Shown here: positions 33,626 to 41,852 of the stretch, one piece after another | Position numbering within the stretch: the stretch's first letter is position 1 | Layout of the letters: each line of letters begins with the position of its first letter | Origin: Bradyrhizobium sp. ORS 285 | Lineage (GTDB): Bacteria; Pseudomonadota; Alphaproteobacteria; Rhizobiales; Xanthobacteraceae | Assembly: GCF_900176205.1 (NCBI RefSeq) | Contig: NZ_LT859959.1 | Span: 1,178,001 to 1,242,000, forward strand | DNA length: 64,000 nt | Direction of reading: 5' to 3' | Notes under the pieces: model-generated | Database searches by the model: none | The model's input: only the letters and a program-made list of their open reading frames with translations | Told to the model about the DNA's origin: nothing | Program-made: the position numbers and the translations under genes

Positions 33626-34987
33626 ATGATCGGGTCAATACTTGTTGTTGACGACGAGGAAATCGTTCGCAATTCACTTCGCCAATGGCTTGAGCTTGGC
33701 GGCTTTGAGGTTTGGGTTGCAGGGGGGGCGCCAGAAGCTATCGAGGCGGTGCGTAAAGCCGCGCCAGACGTTGTGCTGACGGATTATCGTATGGCGCAGC
33801 GCTCGGGGCTTGACTTGATGCGTGATGTTTATCGCATTGACCCCGATATTCCGGTAGTGATGCTCACTGCGCATGGCGACGTGCCGTTAGCAGTTGCCGC
33901 AATGCGCGAGGGCGCGTACGATTTTCTTCAGAAGCCATATGATCCCGAGCTACTTTCGGCGGTAATGTCCCGGGCGACCGAGCGACGAAAATTAAAGCGG
34001 CAGTTGCGTCAACTCGCAAACCGGGTAGCAGCTCCGGACTCGATCAATGTGAGATTGATCGGTCTTTCAAAGAGTGTGGCGGCAATCCGCGCTAGCGTTT
34101 TGGAGTTGGCCGCTCATGACCGTAGTGTGATTATCTCGGGTGAGACTGGAACCGGTAAGGAGGTAGTGGCGCGGGCGCTGCATGACTACGGATCACGATC
34201 GAGCGCGCCATTTGTGGCGGTAAACTGTGCGGCAATTCCGGCAGAATTGTTCGAGAGTGAATTATTTGGTCATGAAGCGGGGGCGTTCACGAGCGCACGT
34301 GGCATCCGTATTGGAAAGTTCGAGCACGCCAGCAGCGGTACATTGTTGCTCGATGAGATCGAGAGCATGCCGCTTTCGTTTCAGGCCAAGATCCTGCGGG
34401 CCCTCCAGGAACGGGTTATCGAGCGAATAGGATCAAACAAGCTGATCCCCATCGATGTTCGCGTTATCGCCGCAGCGAAAGGGGATCTTGCTGCAGAAAG
34501 CCGTCATGGGCGTTTTCGGTCGGATCTGTATTTTCGACTTGCGGCGGCGGAAATTCATCTGCCTCCACTCCGTGAACGTGGCAACGATGTTTTGCTGCTG
34601 TTCGAGCACTTTGCAGATGCTGCCGCAAAGGCAGTCGGTCGTCCCCTGTCGCCGCTTCGAACGGATGATCTCGATGCGTTGCTTGCTCACGAATGGCCGG
34701 GCAACGTGCGAGAGCTGAAGAACGTTGCGGAAAGGTATGCGCTCGGAATAGCGGCTACGGGACGAACCGTAGGCGAAATCCTAAGACGTGGAGATAATGG
34801 GGACGTTGCGCATCGTTCCCTCGCAGATCGCGTGTCGGTCTATGAGCGGACTCTCATCGAAACTGCTCTACGCGACAGCGACTGGTCGATTACTGCCGTG
34901 ACCGAGCAACTCAGGTTGCCGCGTCGAACCTTAAACGAGAAGATGGCAAAATATGGGCTGTCGCGATCGAGGCGGGAGGATCTTTAG
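33626..34987 (+). CDS. Sigma-54-type response regulator, DctD-like, with GAFTSA loop
   Basis: 453 residues from ATG 33626. Receiver domain with acidic pocket Asp9-Asp10 and phospho-acceptor Asp53 (VVLTDYRM) and Lys in LQKPYD. AAA+ domain: Walker A SGETGTGKEVVARALH, Walker B GTLLLDEIESMP, arginine region FRSDLYFRLAAAEI. The sigma-54 contact loop reads GAFTSA (residues 219-224) rather than GAFTGA, a change at a position important for contacting sigma-54. C-terminal Fis-type HTH (SDWSITAVTEQLRLPRRTLN). An upstream in-frame opening at 33515 lies inside the kinase gene and is not the start. It should be phosphorylated by the neighbouring kinase; targets are unknown. Confidence 0.92.
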   Translation: MIGSILVVDDEEIVRNSLRQWLELGGFEVWVAGGAPEAIEAVRKAAPDVVLTDYRMAQRSGLDLMRDVYRIDPDIPVVMLTAHGDVPLAVAAMREGAYDFLQKPYDPELLSAVMSRATERRKLKRQLRQLANRVAAPDSINVRLIGLSKSVAAIRASVLELAAHDRSVIISGETGTGKEVVARALHDYGSRSSAPFVAVNCAAIPAELFESELFGHEAGAFTSARGIRIGKFEHASSGTLLLDEIESMPLSFQAKILRALQERVIERIGSNKLIPIDVRVIAAAKGDLAAESRHGRFRSDLYFRLAAAEIHLPPLRERGNDVLLLFEHFADAAAKAVGRPLSPLRTDDLDALLAHEWPGNVRELKNVAERYALGIAATGRTVGEILRRGDNGDVAHRSLADRVSVYERTLIETALRDSDWSITAVTEQLRLPRRTLNEKMAKYGLSRSRREDL

Positions 34988-35930
34988 GGGTGTGCGAAGT
35001 GCGGAATTTTGCCGATTGCGACCTTGGCGTCAGCGAGATTTCGCGTGTCACGGCGGAGAATGGGAGAGCGACGAGCGTGAATTGATGAGTTGCGTCGGTT
35101 TTCCCGCTGTTCTGGAGCAGTTAGGGTGGTTGGCATGGCTGTTGCTAGTGTGTTGCCAAGGCGTCCTATCGTTCAACGTGGAATCGAAGCGATGGTCATT
35201 CGAATTGGTCAATTCGTTAACGGACAATAGAGCTGAGTGGTTCTCAATGAGTCTATGGAATGAGTTTATCGAGAGTGACGCTGGACCGAGTTTAGCGGTA
35301 TCGGGCGCAGTTGTGGCTGCCTCAATGCGCGGATCGCTCTAGTCTGCGTCTATAGGGTGCGGCTTGAGTTGCATCGTCAATGGCTTGATCAACAAGCTGG
35401 TTGGTCCTCGTACACGTCGAGTTGGAGTGGCGGGTTTACGGGAAATTGTAATTGAAGCGGAGTTGGCAGGTCCTTGTTTGCACTTGACTAAGATCTCAGG
35501 TGCGCGGACCAAGACGTTGTTGCTCTGCTCGTTCAGAGTTGAAGCTGGTGCGGAGTCGCTTTGTGGTCTGCTGATACGTTTACTTGGACGGAAGCGGCTT
35601 GGCGGCAGTCGAGGATTCAGTATGCGAGGAAGTGGGCCATCGGCGATCGGCGCTGTGTATTCTCTTAGCCCTTGGGGAAGTACGGCGATCTCTTGGTCGA
35701 GGGGCCGCTGGTCAGCTAGGAGGCGGAGGGGGGAGCGCGGAGGCGTTGAACGGTGCATTAGGTTGGCTCCTGCTGGCGCAGAGCGTAAGTGCGGCGGTTT
35801 GTAACCGTCATAACGTGTAGCGAAATTGACCCAATCGCGAATCGGGTATCCGGGCTGACGCAGAATGTCGTGCTGGTCGCATAAGGGCGATCGGGACTGA
35901 AGCTATAATATAGATAACGGATGATACGAT
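34988..35930. other. Long region without a supported gene
   Basis: About 940 bp between the response regulator and the NodD-like gene. Open frames of 86-146 codons exist on both strands (for example 35085-35342 with one hydrophobic stretch, and 35364-35804), but none has a clear ribosome site and the overlapping frames look equally good. The region may hold decayed genes and the nodD promoter. Confidence 0.4.
35131..35146 (+). promoter_or_regulatory. Candidate sigma-54 (-24/-12) promoter
   Basis: TGGCATGGCTGTTGCT fits TGGCAC-N5-TTGCW except for T at the sixth position. It lies 145 bp after the sigma-54-type regulator gene and points towards 35160-35930 and nodD. Spacing of the GG and GC elements is correct. 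No gene clearly starts just downstream, so the match may be chance. Confidence 0.3.
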
Positions 35931-36848
35931 ATGCGTTTCAAGGGGCTTGATCTAAATCTACTTGTGGCGCTGGACGCGCTCATGAGTGAGGGTAGCCTCA
36001 CTGCTGCGGCGCGCAAGATTCATCTTAGTCAGCCTGCTATGAGTGCTGCTTTGGGTAGACTGAGAGCGTACTTCAATGATGAGTTGTTTATCATGAAGGG
36101 GCGTGGGCTGCTTCCCACGCCTCTTGCGAGAGATCTGGCTGCGCCTACGCGAGAGGCGCTGCTGCACATACATCTCTCGATAGCGTCACGTAAGACCTTC
36201 GATCCGGCAAAGTCCGAGCGTTGCTTTCGTGTTGTTCTGTCGGATTTTGCAACATTGGTATTCTTCAGAAGCGTTCTTGCCCGGGTGGCGCGCGAGGCTC
36301 CGGGCATAAGAGTTGACCTGATTCAGTTTGATGATCAGCCTGATGAGCTGCTTCGTCGCGGCGAAGTGGATTTTCTCATATTTCCAGAAATGTATATGTC
36401 GACGGACAATCCAAGTGAACGATTGTTCGATGAAAGGCTGGTGTGCGTTGGATGTCAGTCAAATGAAAGGCTATCGAAGGAGTTAAGTATTGAGCAATTT
36501 TCCGAAATGAGGCATGTCGTAGTAAGATTTGGACGATCAAATAAGCCTGCAATCGATGAAGGGTTGTTGATGGAGTGCGGTCAGAAGCGTCGGATTGATA
36601 TTGTTGCGTCGAGCTTCAGTATTATTCCGCCACTGTTGCTGGGGACTGACCGAATAGCCACCATGCATTCAAGGCTAGCGATGCACTTCGCGTCTTTCAT
36701 GAGTTTGCGGATTGTGGAGTTGCCGTTGCCGCTTCCTGAGTTCACGGAGGCAGTTCAATGGCCAGAGCTTCAGGACAGTGATCCAGCCAGCATTTGGATG
36801 CGCCAGATAATGTTCGAAGAGGCGGAGCGTATGAGGTCATTATCGTAG
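35931..36848 (+). CDS. nodD: NodD-type LysR regulator
   Basis: 305-residue LysR protein with a NodD-like N-terminus (MRFKGLDLNLLVALDALMSE) and HTH at residues about 20-45 (LTAAARKIHLSQPAMSAALG). The effector-binding half keeps NodD features: FDPAKSERCFRVVLSDF, RGEVDFLIFPE, LFDERLVCVGC and the C-terminal LPEFTEAVQWPELQDSDPAS followed by IWMRQIM. NodD proteins bind nod boxes and, with flavonoids, activate nod genes and ttsI, which would place the effectors here under its indirect control. It is shorter at the C-terminus than many NodD1 proteins (about 314 residues). No nod genes or obvious nod box lie next to it, so it may be a NodD2-like extra copy. Confidence 0.88.
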   Translation: MRFKGLDLNLLVALDALMSEGSLTAAARKIHLSQPAMSAALGRLRAYFNDELFIMKGRGLLPTPLARDLAAPTREALLHIHLSIASRKTFDPAKSERCFRVVLSDFATLVFFRSVLARVAREAPGIRVDLIQFDDQPDELLRRGEVDFLIFPEMYMSTDNPSERLFDERLVCVGCQSNERLSKELSIEQFSEMRHVVVRFGRSNKPAIDEGLLMECGQKRRIDIVASSFSIIPPLLLGTDRIATMHSRLAMHFASFMSLRIVELPLPLPEFTEAVQWPELQDSDPASIWMRQIMFEEAERMRSLS

Positions 36849-37118
36849 GGCGGAGGCCGTTACGCTTGGGGGAGTGCGTCTGTGAAGGAGGCTCTGTATT
36901 CATCAGAATGGCTATACAACGCTGCCGTTGAATTGTGTTAAGCGGCTGGACGGTCGAGCGCGCCGGGCGGTGCGTCGTAAAAAGGGGCGCAGTGGACGGT
37001 CGATGCTGAGCTCTCACTAAAGCGCCATCGAGTATCGAAGGAAGTCTGCGTCGGTTTCACGTGGAGTGGCGCTCGCGAAGCAACGGCAATTCGTGGGGCT
37101 TCTCGGCGCGGGCTAGGG
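36849..37118. other. No gene seen
   Basis: Spacer between nodD and the IS630 copy b. No supported ORF or RNA. Confidence 0.4.
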
Positions 37119-37659
37119 GAGCGCGTTGTTTTTCTTCAGAATCGGATTCCCAAGGGAGGCAATCTCTGATTCAAGCTTCATGCTGGGGTGCGGAGGCCAG
37201 CATGGATGACGCGACCGTATTCGGAAGATATCCGTGAGGTTGCTCTGGCGCGGGCAGATGCCGGCGAGAGCGTGCGCTCGATTGCAAGCTGTCTCCAGAT
37301 CAGCCCGTCCTGCATCCCGAAATGGAAGAAGCTGAGGCAGGAGACCGGCAATATCACACCTGGCAAGATCGGCGGTCACAAGAAGCCAGTTCTATCTGGA
37401 GACAACGCCGATTGGTTGCGTCAACGCATCCGCTCGGGGCCTTTCACGCTGCGTCAACTGACAAAGGAGCTGGCGGCCCGCGGGATAAAAACAGATGTTC
37501 GCGCGGTGTGGACCTTCGTACATGCTGAAGGGCTGAGCTATAAAAAAAACGATCCGCGCAGCCGAACAGGATCGCCCAGACGTCGCTCGTAAGCGGACGC
37601 GCTGGAAAGCTCACCAGGACAAGATTGACGTCTCCCGCCTGGTCTTTATCGACGAAACT
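37119..37659 (+). mobile_element. IS630 copy b, truncated and frameshifted
   Basis: Same sequence as 12355-12895 of copy a. The transposase frame is broken by one extra A in a run of eight near 37543-37550 (seven in copy a). The element is cut at GACGAAACT, inside the first catalytic motif, by an IS256 end. Confidence 0.88.
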
Positions 37660-37946
37660 GGTCGTGTCCCCGGGCGTGGTGTAACTCGGTAGAGTAAGGC
37701 CGTCCGCCCGCGCGCTCCTCCCCATTGCGCCGTAGCGTTGGACAGCTTTGCGGTGGTCACCGGCGACTGATCGGTGGGGTAGGGTTGGGTTGCTGACATC
37801 AACCTTATTTGAGGAACCACCGATAACCGACGAGATGATGAACCTTCGCGCGCTCGTGGAGAAGGCCGCGGACGCGCATCTTCTGCGCGAGATGATCGGC
37901 TTTGCAGTCCAGCGGTTGATGGAGATGGAGTCGCCGGGCTGAGCTG
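37660..37946 (+). mobile_element. IS256 left-end fragment (copy E)
   Basis: Starts GGTCGTGTCCCCGGGCGTGG, keeps the left end and the first codons of the transposase ([20 protein letters not shown]) and stops in the N-terminal region at GAGTCGCCGGGCTGA. Inserted in IS630 copy b. Confidence 0.85.
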
Positions 37947-37947
37947 A

Positions 37948-38012
37948 TGACCTTGCCGCTCGGGCTTAATCCAGTTTGAAGTTCGTTCTGGCCCCTAGAC
38001 TAGAGAGGACCA
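37948..38012 (+). mobile_element. IS3 leader remnant
   Basis: TGACCTTGCCGCTCGGGCTT and the following bases repeat the leader seen at 2682-2748. It joins directly to an IS66 right-end fragment, without orfA. Confidence 0.6.
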
Positions 38013-38261
38013 CCCTCACCCAGGTCGCGAAAGACTTCGGGGAAGATGAAGGCTGGCTGATCGACGTGGCCAACGAGATGGAGATCCAGGACGGCGTGGT
38101 CTGGGTCTATGGCGTCGGAGAAGATGGCGTCCAGGCCTTCACCAACGCGGGCGTCGAAAATCTGATCGAACAAGTTCGAATGCACAAGGAGAACTCAGGA
38201 TTGCTCAAACGCCGGCAATCCAGATAATATAGTCAGCCTGCGGCCTACGCCGGATGCTTAC
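38013..38261 (+). mobile_element. IS66 right-end fragment with passenger ORF
   Basis: Contains most of the small passenger ORF in an unshifted frame (DFGEDEGWLIDVANEMEIQD) and the IS66 right end (CCGGATGCTTAC). It lacks the start codon of the ORF and everything upstream. Confidence 0.8.
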
Positions 38262-38420
38262 CTCACGCAATGCTTGCGGCACAGATCGGCGACCGGAACA
38301 CCAGTCTCGTGCTCCTTCAAAATCCCGATGATCTGCTCTGCCGTAAAGCGGCTGCGCTTCATGCTCTGGTCCTCGTTGCGGGCCAGAACGAACTTCAAGC
38401 TGGATGAGGCTTGAGGGGCA
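38262..38420 (-). mobile_element. IS3 orfA 5' remnant
   Basis: Minus strand: the IS3 leader (TTGAAGTTCGTTCTGGCC) is followed by an orfA start at 38362, MKRSRFTAEQIIGILKEHET, through ADLCRKHCV, then cut by the IS66 end. This shows what the leader fragments at 2682 and 37948 originally belonged to. Confidence 0.75.
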
Positions 38421-38452
38421 AGGCACTCGGTTCGCGACCTCGGATCATCGCC

Positions 38453-38522
38453 GTCACCGCCGCTTCCTGCGCGACGCAGAGCCGCGCAGGGGGCTCTGCG
38501 TCGCGCAGGAAGCGGCGGTGAC
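38453..38522. repeat. Perfect 31-bp inverted repeat (8-bp loop)
   Basis: Arms 38453-38483 and 38492-38522 are exactly complementary (GTCACCGCCGCTTCCTGCGC onwards), with an 8-base spacer GCGCAGGG. The stem would be extremely stable. No T tract follows on either side, so it is not a standard terminator, though it lies 30 bp after the stop of the minus-strand effector gene and could stabilise its mRNA 3' end. Confidence 0.85.
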
Positions 38523-38552
38523 AACCCACCAATGATCGAATAGTGTCAGGGA

Positions 38553-40613
38553 TCAGCTCGGTCGGTCCCGAAGCCCCGCTGAGTTGTGGAGTGGTAGCAA
38601 GGGCATAAGCTGATCGTCCAGTATCCGCCAGAGCTCATCCTGGTCGAAGCTTAACTCCGGCGATGTAACGGCTGGACCTGGCTGACTCACTCTGTCCGAT
38701 GGATGACCGACACGTGAGCTGTCCGACACCAGCAGCGTCGCCGTGTTCAAAGTTTCAGCCCGCAACCAATCTAGCTCATTCGAGTTATCCGGAAGCCCCG
38801 CTGAGTTGTGGAGTGGTAGCAAGGGCATAGGCTGATCATCCAGTACCCGCCAGAGCTCATCCTGGTCGAAGCTTAACTCCGGCGATGTAACGGCTGGACC
38901 TGGCTGACTCACTCTGTCCGATGGATGACCGGCACGTGAGCTGTCCGACACCAGCAGCGTCGCCGTGTTCAAAGTTTCAGCCCGCAACCAATCTAGCTCA
39001 TTCGAGTTATCCGGAAGCCCCGCTGAGTTGTGGAGTGGTAGCAAGGGCATAGGCTGATCCTCCAGTATCCGCCAGAGCTCATCCTGGTCGAAGCTTAACT
39101 CCGGCGATGTAACGGCTGGACCTGGCTGACTCACTCTGTCCGATGGATGACCGGCACGTGAGCTGTCCGACGCCAGCAGCGTTGCCGTGTTCAAAGTTTC
39201 AGCCCGCAACCAATCTAGCTCATTCGAGTTATCCGGAAGCCCCGCTGAGTTGTGGAGTGGTAGCAAGGGCATAGGCTGATCCTCCAGTATCCGCCAGAGC
39301 TCATCCTGGTCGAAGCTTAACTCCGGCGATGTATCGGTTGGACCTGGCTGACTCACTCTGTCCGACGGATGACCGACACGTGAGCTGTCCGACACCAGCA
39401 GCGGCGCCGTGTTCATAGTTTCAGCCCGCAGCCGATCCGGCTCATTCGAGGCATCCTCAAGCCCCACTGAGCTGTGGAGTGGTAGCGAGGGAACAGCTCG
39501 ATCTTCCAGTATCCGCCAAAGCTCATTCGCGTCGAAACTTAACTCCGGCGACGCGACGGCCAGATCATCCCCCGCAGGCCAAGGCGCGCCGCTGCCGGAA
39601 GCGCTCTCCGCGTTACGATAATCGCGAATCATGCCCAGGCCGGCAATAATGCTCTTATTGCCGGGAAACAGCCCCTTTGCGAGTTTAACCAGCTCCGGAT
39701 ACTCAAAGTTGGTCATTCGTTGACCATTTGCGTTAAGCGTCCCAGCGAACCTAAGAAGATTTTTTACGTAAACGCCTACGGCCTTCTTAGAGCGCCCGCT
39801 CGCACCTGCAGCAGCCTCAATCAGTCGTTTGTCTTCGACAGCGGGAGGATGATCTTCACGAACTCGACGTGCAGGTCGGGTGTCATGCTCACGGTGCTCG
39901 CGAAGCACCATCAACGCGTCGTCCATTTCATTGTCACTGCCGAATGTCCTTTTCACGTGACCGACGAGCGAGTTGTGATCGAGCGCGGCGATCGTTTGTT
40001 TCTGAGACTCGAGAGACTTCGCTATTCTACGAAGAATACGGTCATATTTCATGACTGTGCTCGGTAACCATCCACGGCGTGCCGCAGCTGCTTGAATTGC
40101 TCCATCGATCAGACTCTTGTCTTCCGAAGGGGGAACATAATGTCTAGGTGCATCAGCCACCCTAGAGTCACGATGCTTACGAAGCGCCCCTACGGCGTGG
40201 CGCATTTGCTGGTCGGCAGGAAAGTAAAGCCACGCATGATCAAGCAGGGACGCGTGGTCGAGTCCGGAGATAGTCTTGCCTCGCGAGACAAGATGATTCC
40301 CAAGTTTTCGTAGAGAACAGGCATAGTTCCGAGCCGTTTGCTCTTGCACATTCCTCCGCACAGCGCTCGTTTTAACCGCCTCTATGAGGTTTTCATCTTC
40401 GCTAGACAGATGAGGATAGGCCGGGCGCGGGGTATCGCTAGCAATGCTGGCTTCAGCCGCCGCCTCACCTAGTCGCTGCTCAAAATCCGTTCGTGCACCT
40501 TCGTTCGCTCGCGCCGCCTGAGCTGCCTGTTGTCGCCCCAACAGATGAATGGAACCTCTGGATTCCGGGGGCAATCGATCGCAGGTGCTAGGGTCCATGG
40601 CAGCCTCGTACAC
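38553..40613 (-). CDS. Repeat-rich putative type III effector (no protease domain)
   Basis: 686 residues from GTG 40613; ATG 40598 in the same frame is equally possible (MDPSTCDRLPPESRGS). Residues about 65-300 hold three helical modules of about 78-80 residues, each starting ED(E/K)xLI and ending HRD/HRE/YRN. They resemble the modules of the NopD-type genes nearby and weakly the core-binding fold of phage integrases. Residues about 330-686 hold five 74-residue (222-bp) tandem repeats: SPELSFDQDELWRILEDQ, LLPLHNSAGL, DSSR(A/V)GHPSDRVSQPGP. No enzymatic motif is visible. The sixteen-residue acidic-hydrophobic core looks like a protein-binding or activation motif. A tts-like box lies about 32 bp upstream, which supports secretion by the type III system. 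I do not recognise a named effector. Confidence 0.75.
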   Translation of the reverse strand: MYEAAMDPSTCDRLPPESRGSIHLLGRQQAAQAARANEGARTDFEQRLGEAAAEASIASDTPRPAYPHLSSEDENLIEAVKTSAVRRNVQEQTARNYACSLRKLGNHLVSRGKTISGLDHASLLDHAWLYFPADQQMRHAVGALRKHRDSRVADAPRHYVPPSEDKSLIDGAIQAAAARRGWLPSTVMKYDRILRRIAKSLESQKQTIAALDHNSLVGHVKRTFGSDNEMDDALMVLREHREHDTRPARRVREDHPPAVEDKRLIEAAAGASGRSKKAVGVYVKNLLRFAGTLNANGQRMTNFEYPELVKLAKGLFPGNKSIIAGLGMIRDYRNAESASGSGAPWPAGDDLAVASPELSFDANELWRILEDRAVPSLPLHSSVGLEDASNEPDRLRAETMNTAPLLVSDSSRVGHPSDRVSQPGPTDTSPELSFDQDELWRILEDQPMPLLPLHNSAGLPDNSNELDWLRAETLNTATLLASDSSRAGHPSDRVSQPGPAVTSPELSFDQDELWRILEDQPMPLLPLHNSAGLPDNSNELDWLRAETLNTATLLVSDSSRAGHPSDRVSQPGPAVTSPELSFDQDELWRVLDDQPMPLLPLHNSAGLPDNSNELDWLRAETLNTATLLVSDSSRVGHPSDRVSQPGPAVTSPELSFDQDELWRILDDQLMPLLPLHNSAGLRDRPS
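38600..39545 (-). repeat. Five 222-bp tandem repeats
   Basis: The word GAGCTCATCCTGGTCGAAGC recurs at intervals of exactly 222 bp (about 38631, 38853, 39075, 39297, with a diverged fifth at about 39519). The inner copies are nearly identical; the N-terminal-most unit is the most diverged, consistent with recent amplification from the 3' side. Confidence 0.9.
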
Positions 40614-40644
40614 GCTAGGGAACTCAAAAAGCAGAGATTACCTT

Positions 40645-40676
40645 CTATCCGTGACTGCTGATCAAAAGCTGACGGC
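40645..40676 (-). promoter_or_regulatory. tts box (TtsI site) of the repeat-rich effector
   Basis: Minus strand GCCGTCAGCTTTTGATCAGC then AGTCACGGATA keeps the GTCAGCTT and AGC blocks of the tts consensus and the C..(A) positions at the right spacing. It differs from the box type in front of the NopD-type genes. Confidence 0.6.
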
Positions 40677-40736
40677 CTGAAGTGTCTGACAACTTGCCCT
40701 TCTGCGGCGCTAGATAGTGCAACGGGCAATGTCATC

Positions 40737-41160
40737 GGCAAATGCAATTCCCGTCACCCGTGCGGCAAAGTTCCGTAAATTCGTCGATGACATCGAAGCC
40801 GCGGTCTCGATGTCCACTCTTCGTGGACAACTATGCCGCACACATGGCCTCCTAATGATCCGCAACCTGCTAGCCAAGCGGCCAGGTTCGCATATTCATC
40901 TCACGCCGACAAGTTTGTCCCGACGCACTCATGTGAGCGGTTCTTCGCTGTCACCCGACCAGAAGATCCGGGGGCGCATCTATCGCAGCGTCCAGTCCCT
41001 GCGCGCGGATATTCTGGACTTCATCTGTCATCAGAATGACGATTCAAGCCATTCGAGTTGATCAAGTCCGCAGATGACATCCCCACGTCCATCGAACGCT
41101 TCTGCCGATACGATACTCAAGCCAAGGTATCGCAATTGCAAATCTCTCGTTCAGGACCCT
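40737..41160 (+). pseudogene. IS630-family transposase, 3' remnant
   Basis: Decayed C-terminal half: FRKFVDDIEAAV, then RNLLAKRPGSHIHLTPTS, LSPDQKIRGRIYRSVQSLRA, and, after a frameshift, PFELIKSADDIPTSIERFCR. The order matches IS630 transposases from the second catalytic region to the C-terminus. Several frameshifts; dead. Confidence 0.75.
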
Positions 41161-41596
41161 AGCATTCTGCTGTAGTATAGGCCTCCGTCGGCGGATTTCG
41201 TTGGTATCACGCTCCGGACGAGGTTTCGTTGTGGCGCAATGACCCCCCGTGCTTTGGTCTTGCATGGGCCCGGACACGGTTCAGAACCGTGACGAACGAA
41301 GAGACTGGCGTCGATCGAGTCTAGCGCCGTTGCGTTGCCCCACCCCCCGCGGTCAAATCAGCCAAAAACCCCACTTATTAGGGCCTACTCACAACATTCG
41401 GATCTAGCTCAAGCCCGGACTACATCATTCCGCAATGGCGGGCGATATCGACTGGAACCAACAGCCGACACCTGTATACTTGTCGGGTCTGCTACGTGTG
41501 TCCACTCATTCGGAGGCCGTTCGGAATGGACAGTCGATCGGGTGTCCGCAGCTCAATATGGCCGGCGCTTGTTAAAATCAGCTTGAAGCGTACGTA
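41161..41596. other. Effector-upstream homology region
   Basis: No gene is seen. The last 200 bp before the tts box are similar to the corresponding upstream sequence of the minus-strand effector (18585-18770) and partly to 61060-61200. Confidence 0.5.
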
Positions 41597-41626
41597 GCGT
41601 CAGATCGTACGGTCCGAATCGTACAG
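41597..41626 (+). promoter_or_regulatory. tts box (TtsI site) of the 41853 effector
   Basis: GCGTCAGATCGTACGGTCCG followed by AATCGTAC. Same type and spacing (about 230 bp to the ATG) as at the sister genes. Confidence 0.7.
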
Positions 41627-41852
41627 CGTCAAGTCCTACGGCCGGAAGTGAAGCCTCAATCACCTCAATGCCTCAGGTGAGTGGGGATCAGTCACCGCGG
41701 GTCGGTTGAGGTGAATGTGAGGCCATTGAACTAAGTTCGATCCGGCTGAATCCGAAAGTGACTTTCGGCTTCCGAATTCAGAATTCTTGATGCTCCACTA
41801 GGCTGTTGTTCCAGTGCAGCCATGACGAGCCATTTCATCCACGGAGAGGAAT

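Noticed and set aside
34953..35342. 129-codon frame overlapping the end of the response regulator
   Set aside because: Overlaps the dctD-like gene end, no ribosome site; only the part after 35085 has a plausible hydrophobic stretch, which is not enough.
35364..35804. 146-codon frame before nodD as a new gene
   Set aside because: An equally long frame exists on the other strand (35339-35758), no ribosome site and no domain; left as undecided non-coding.
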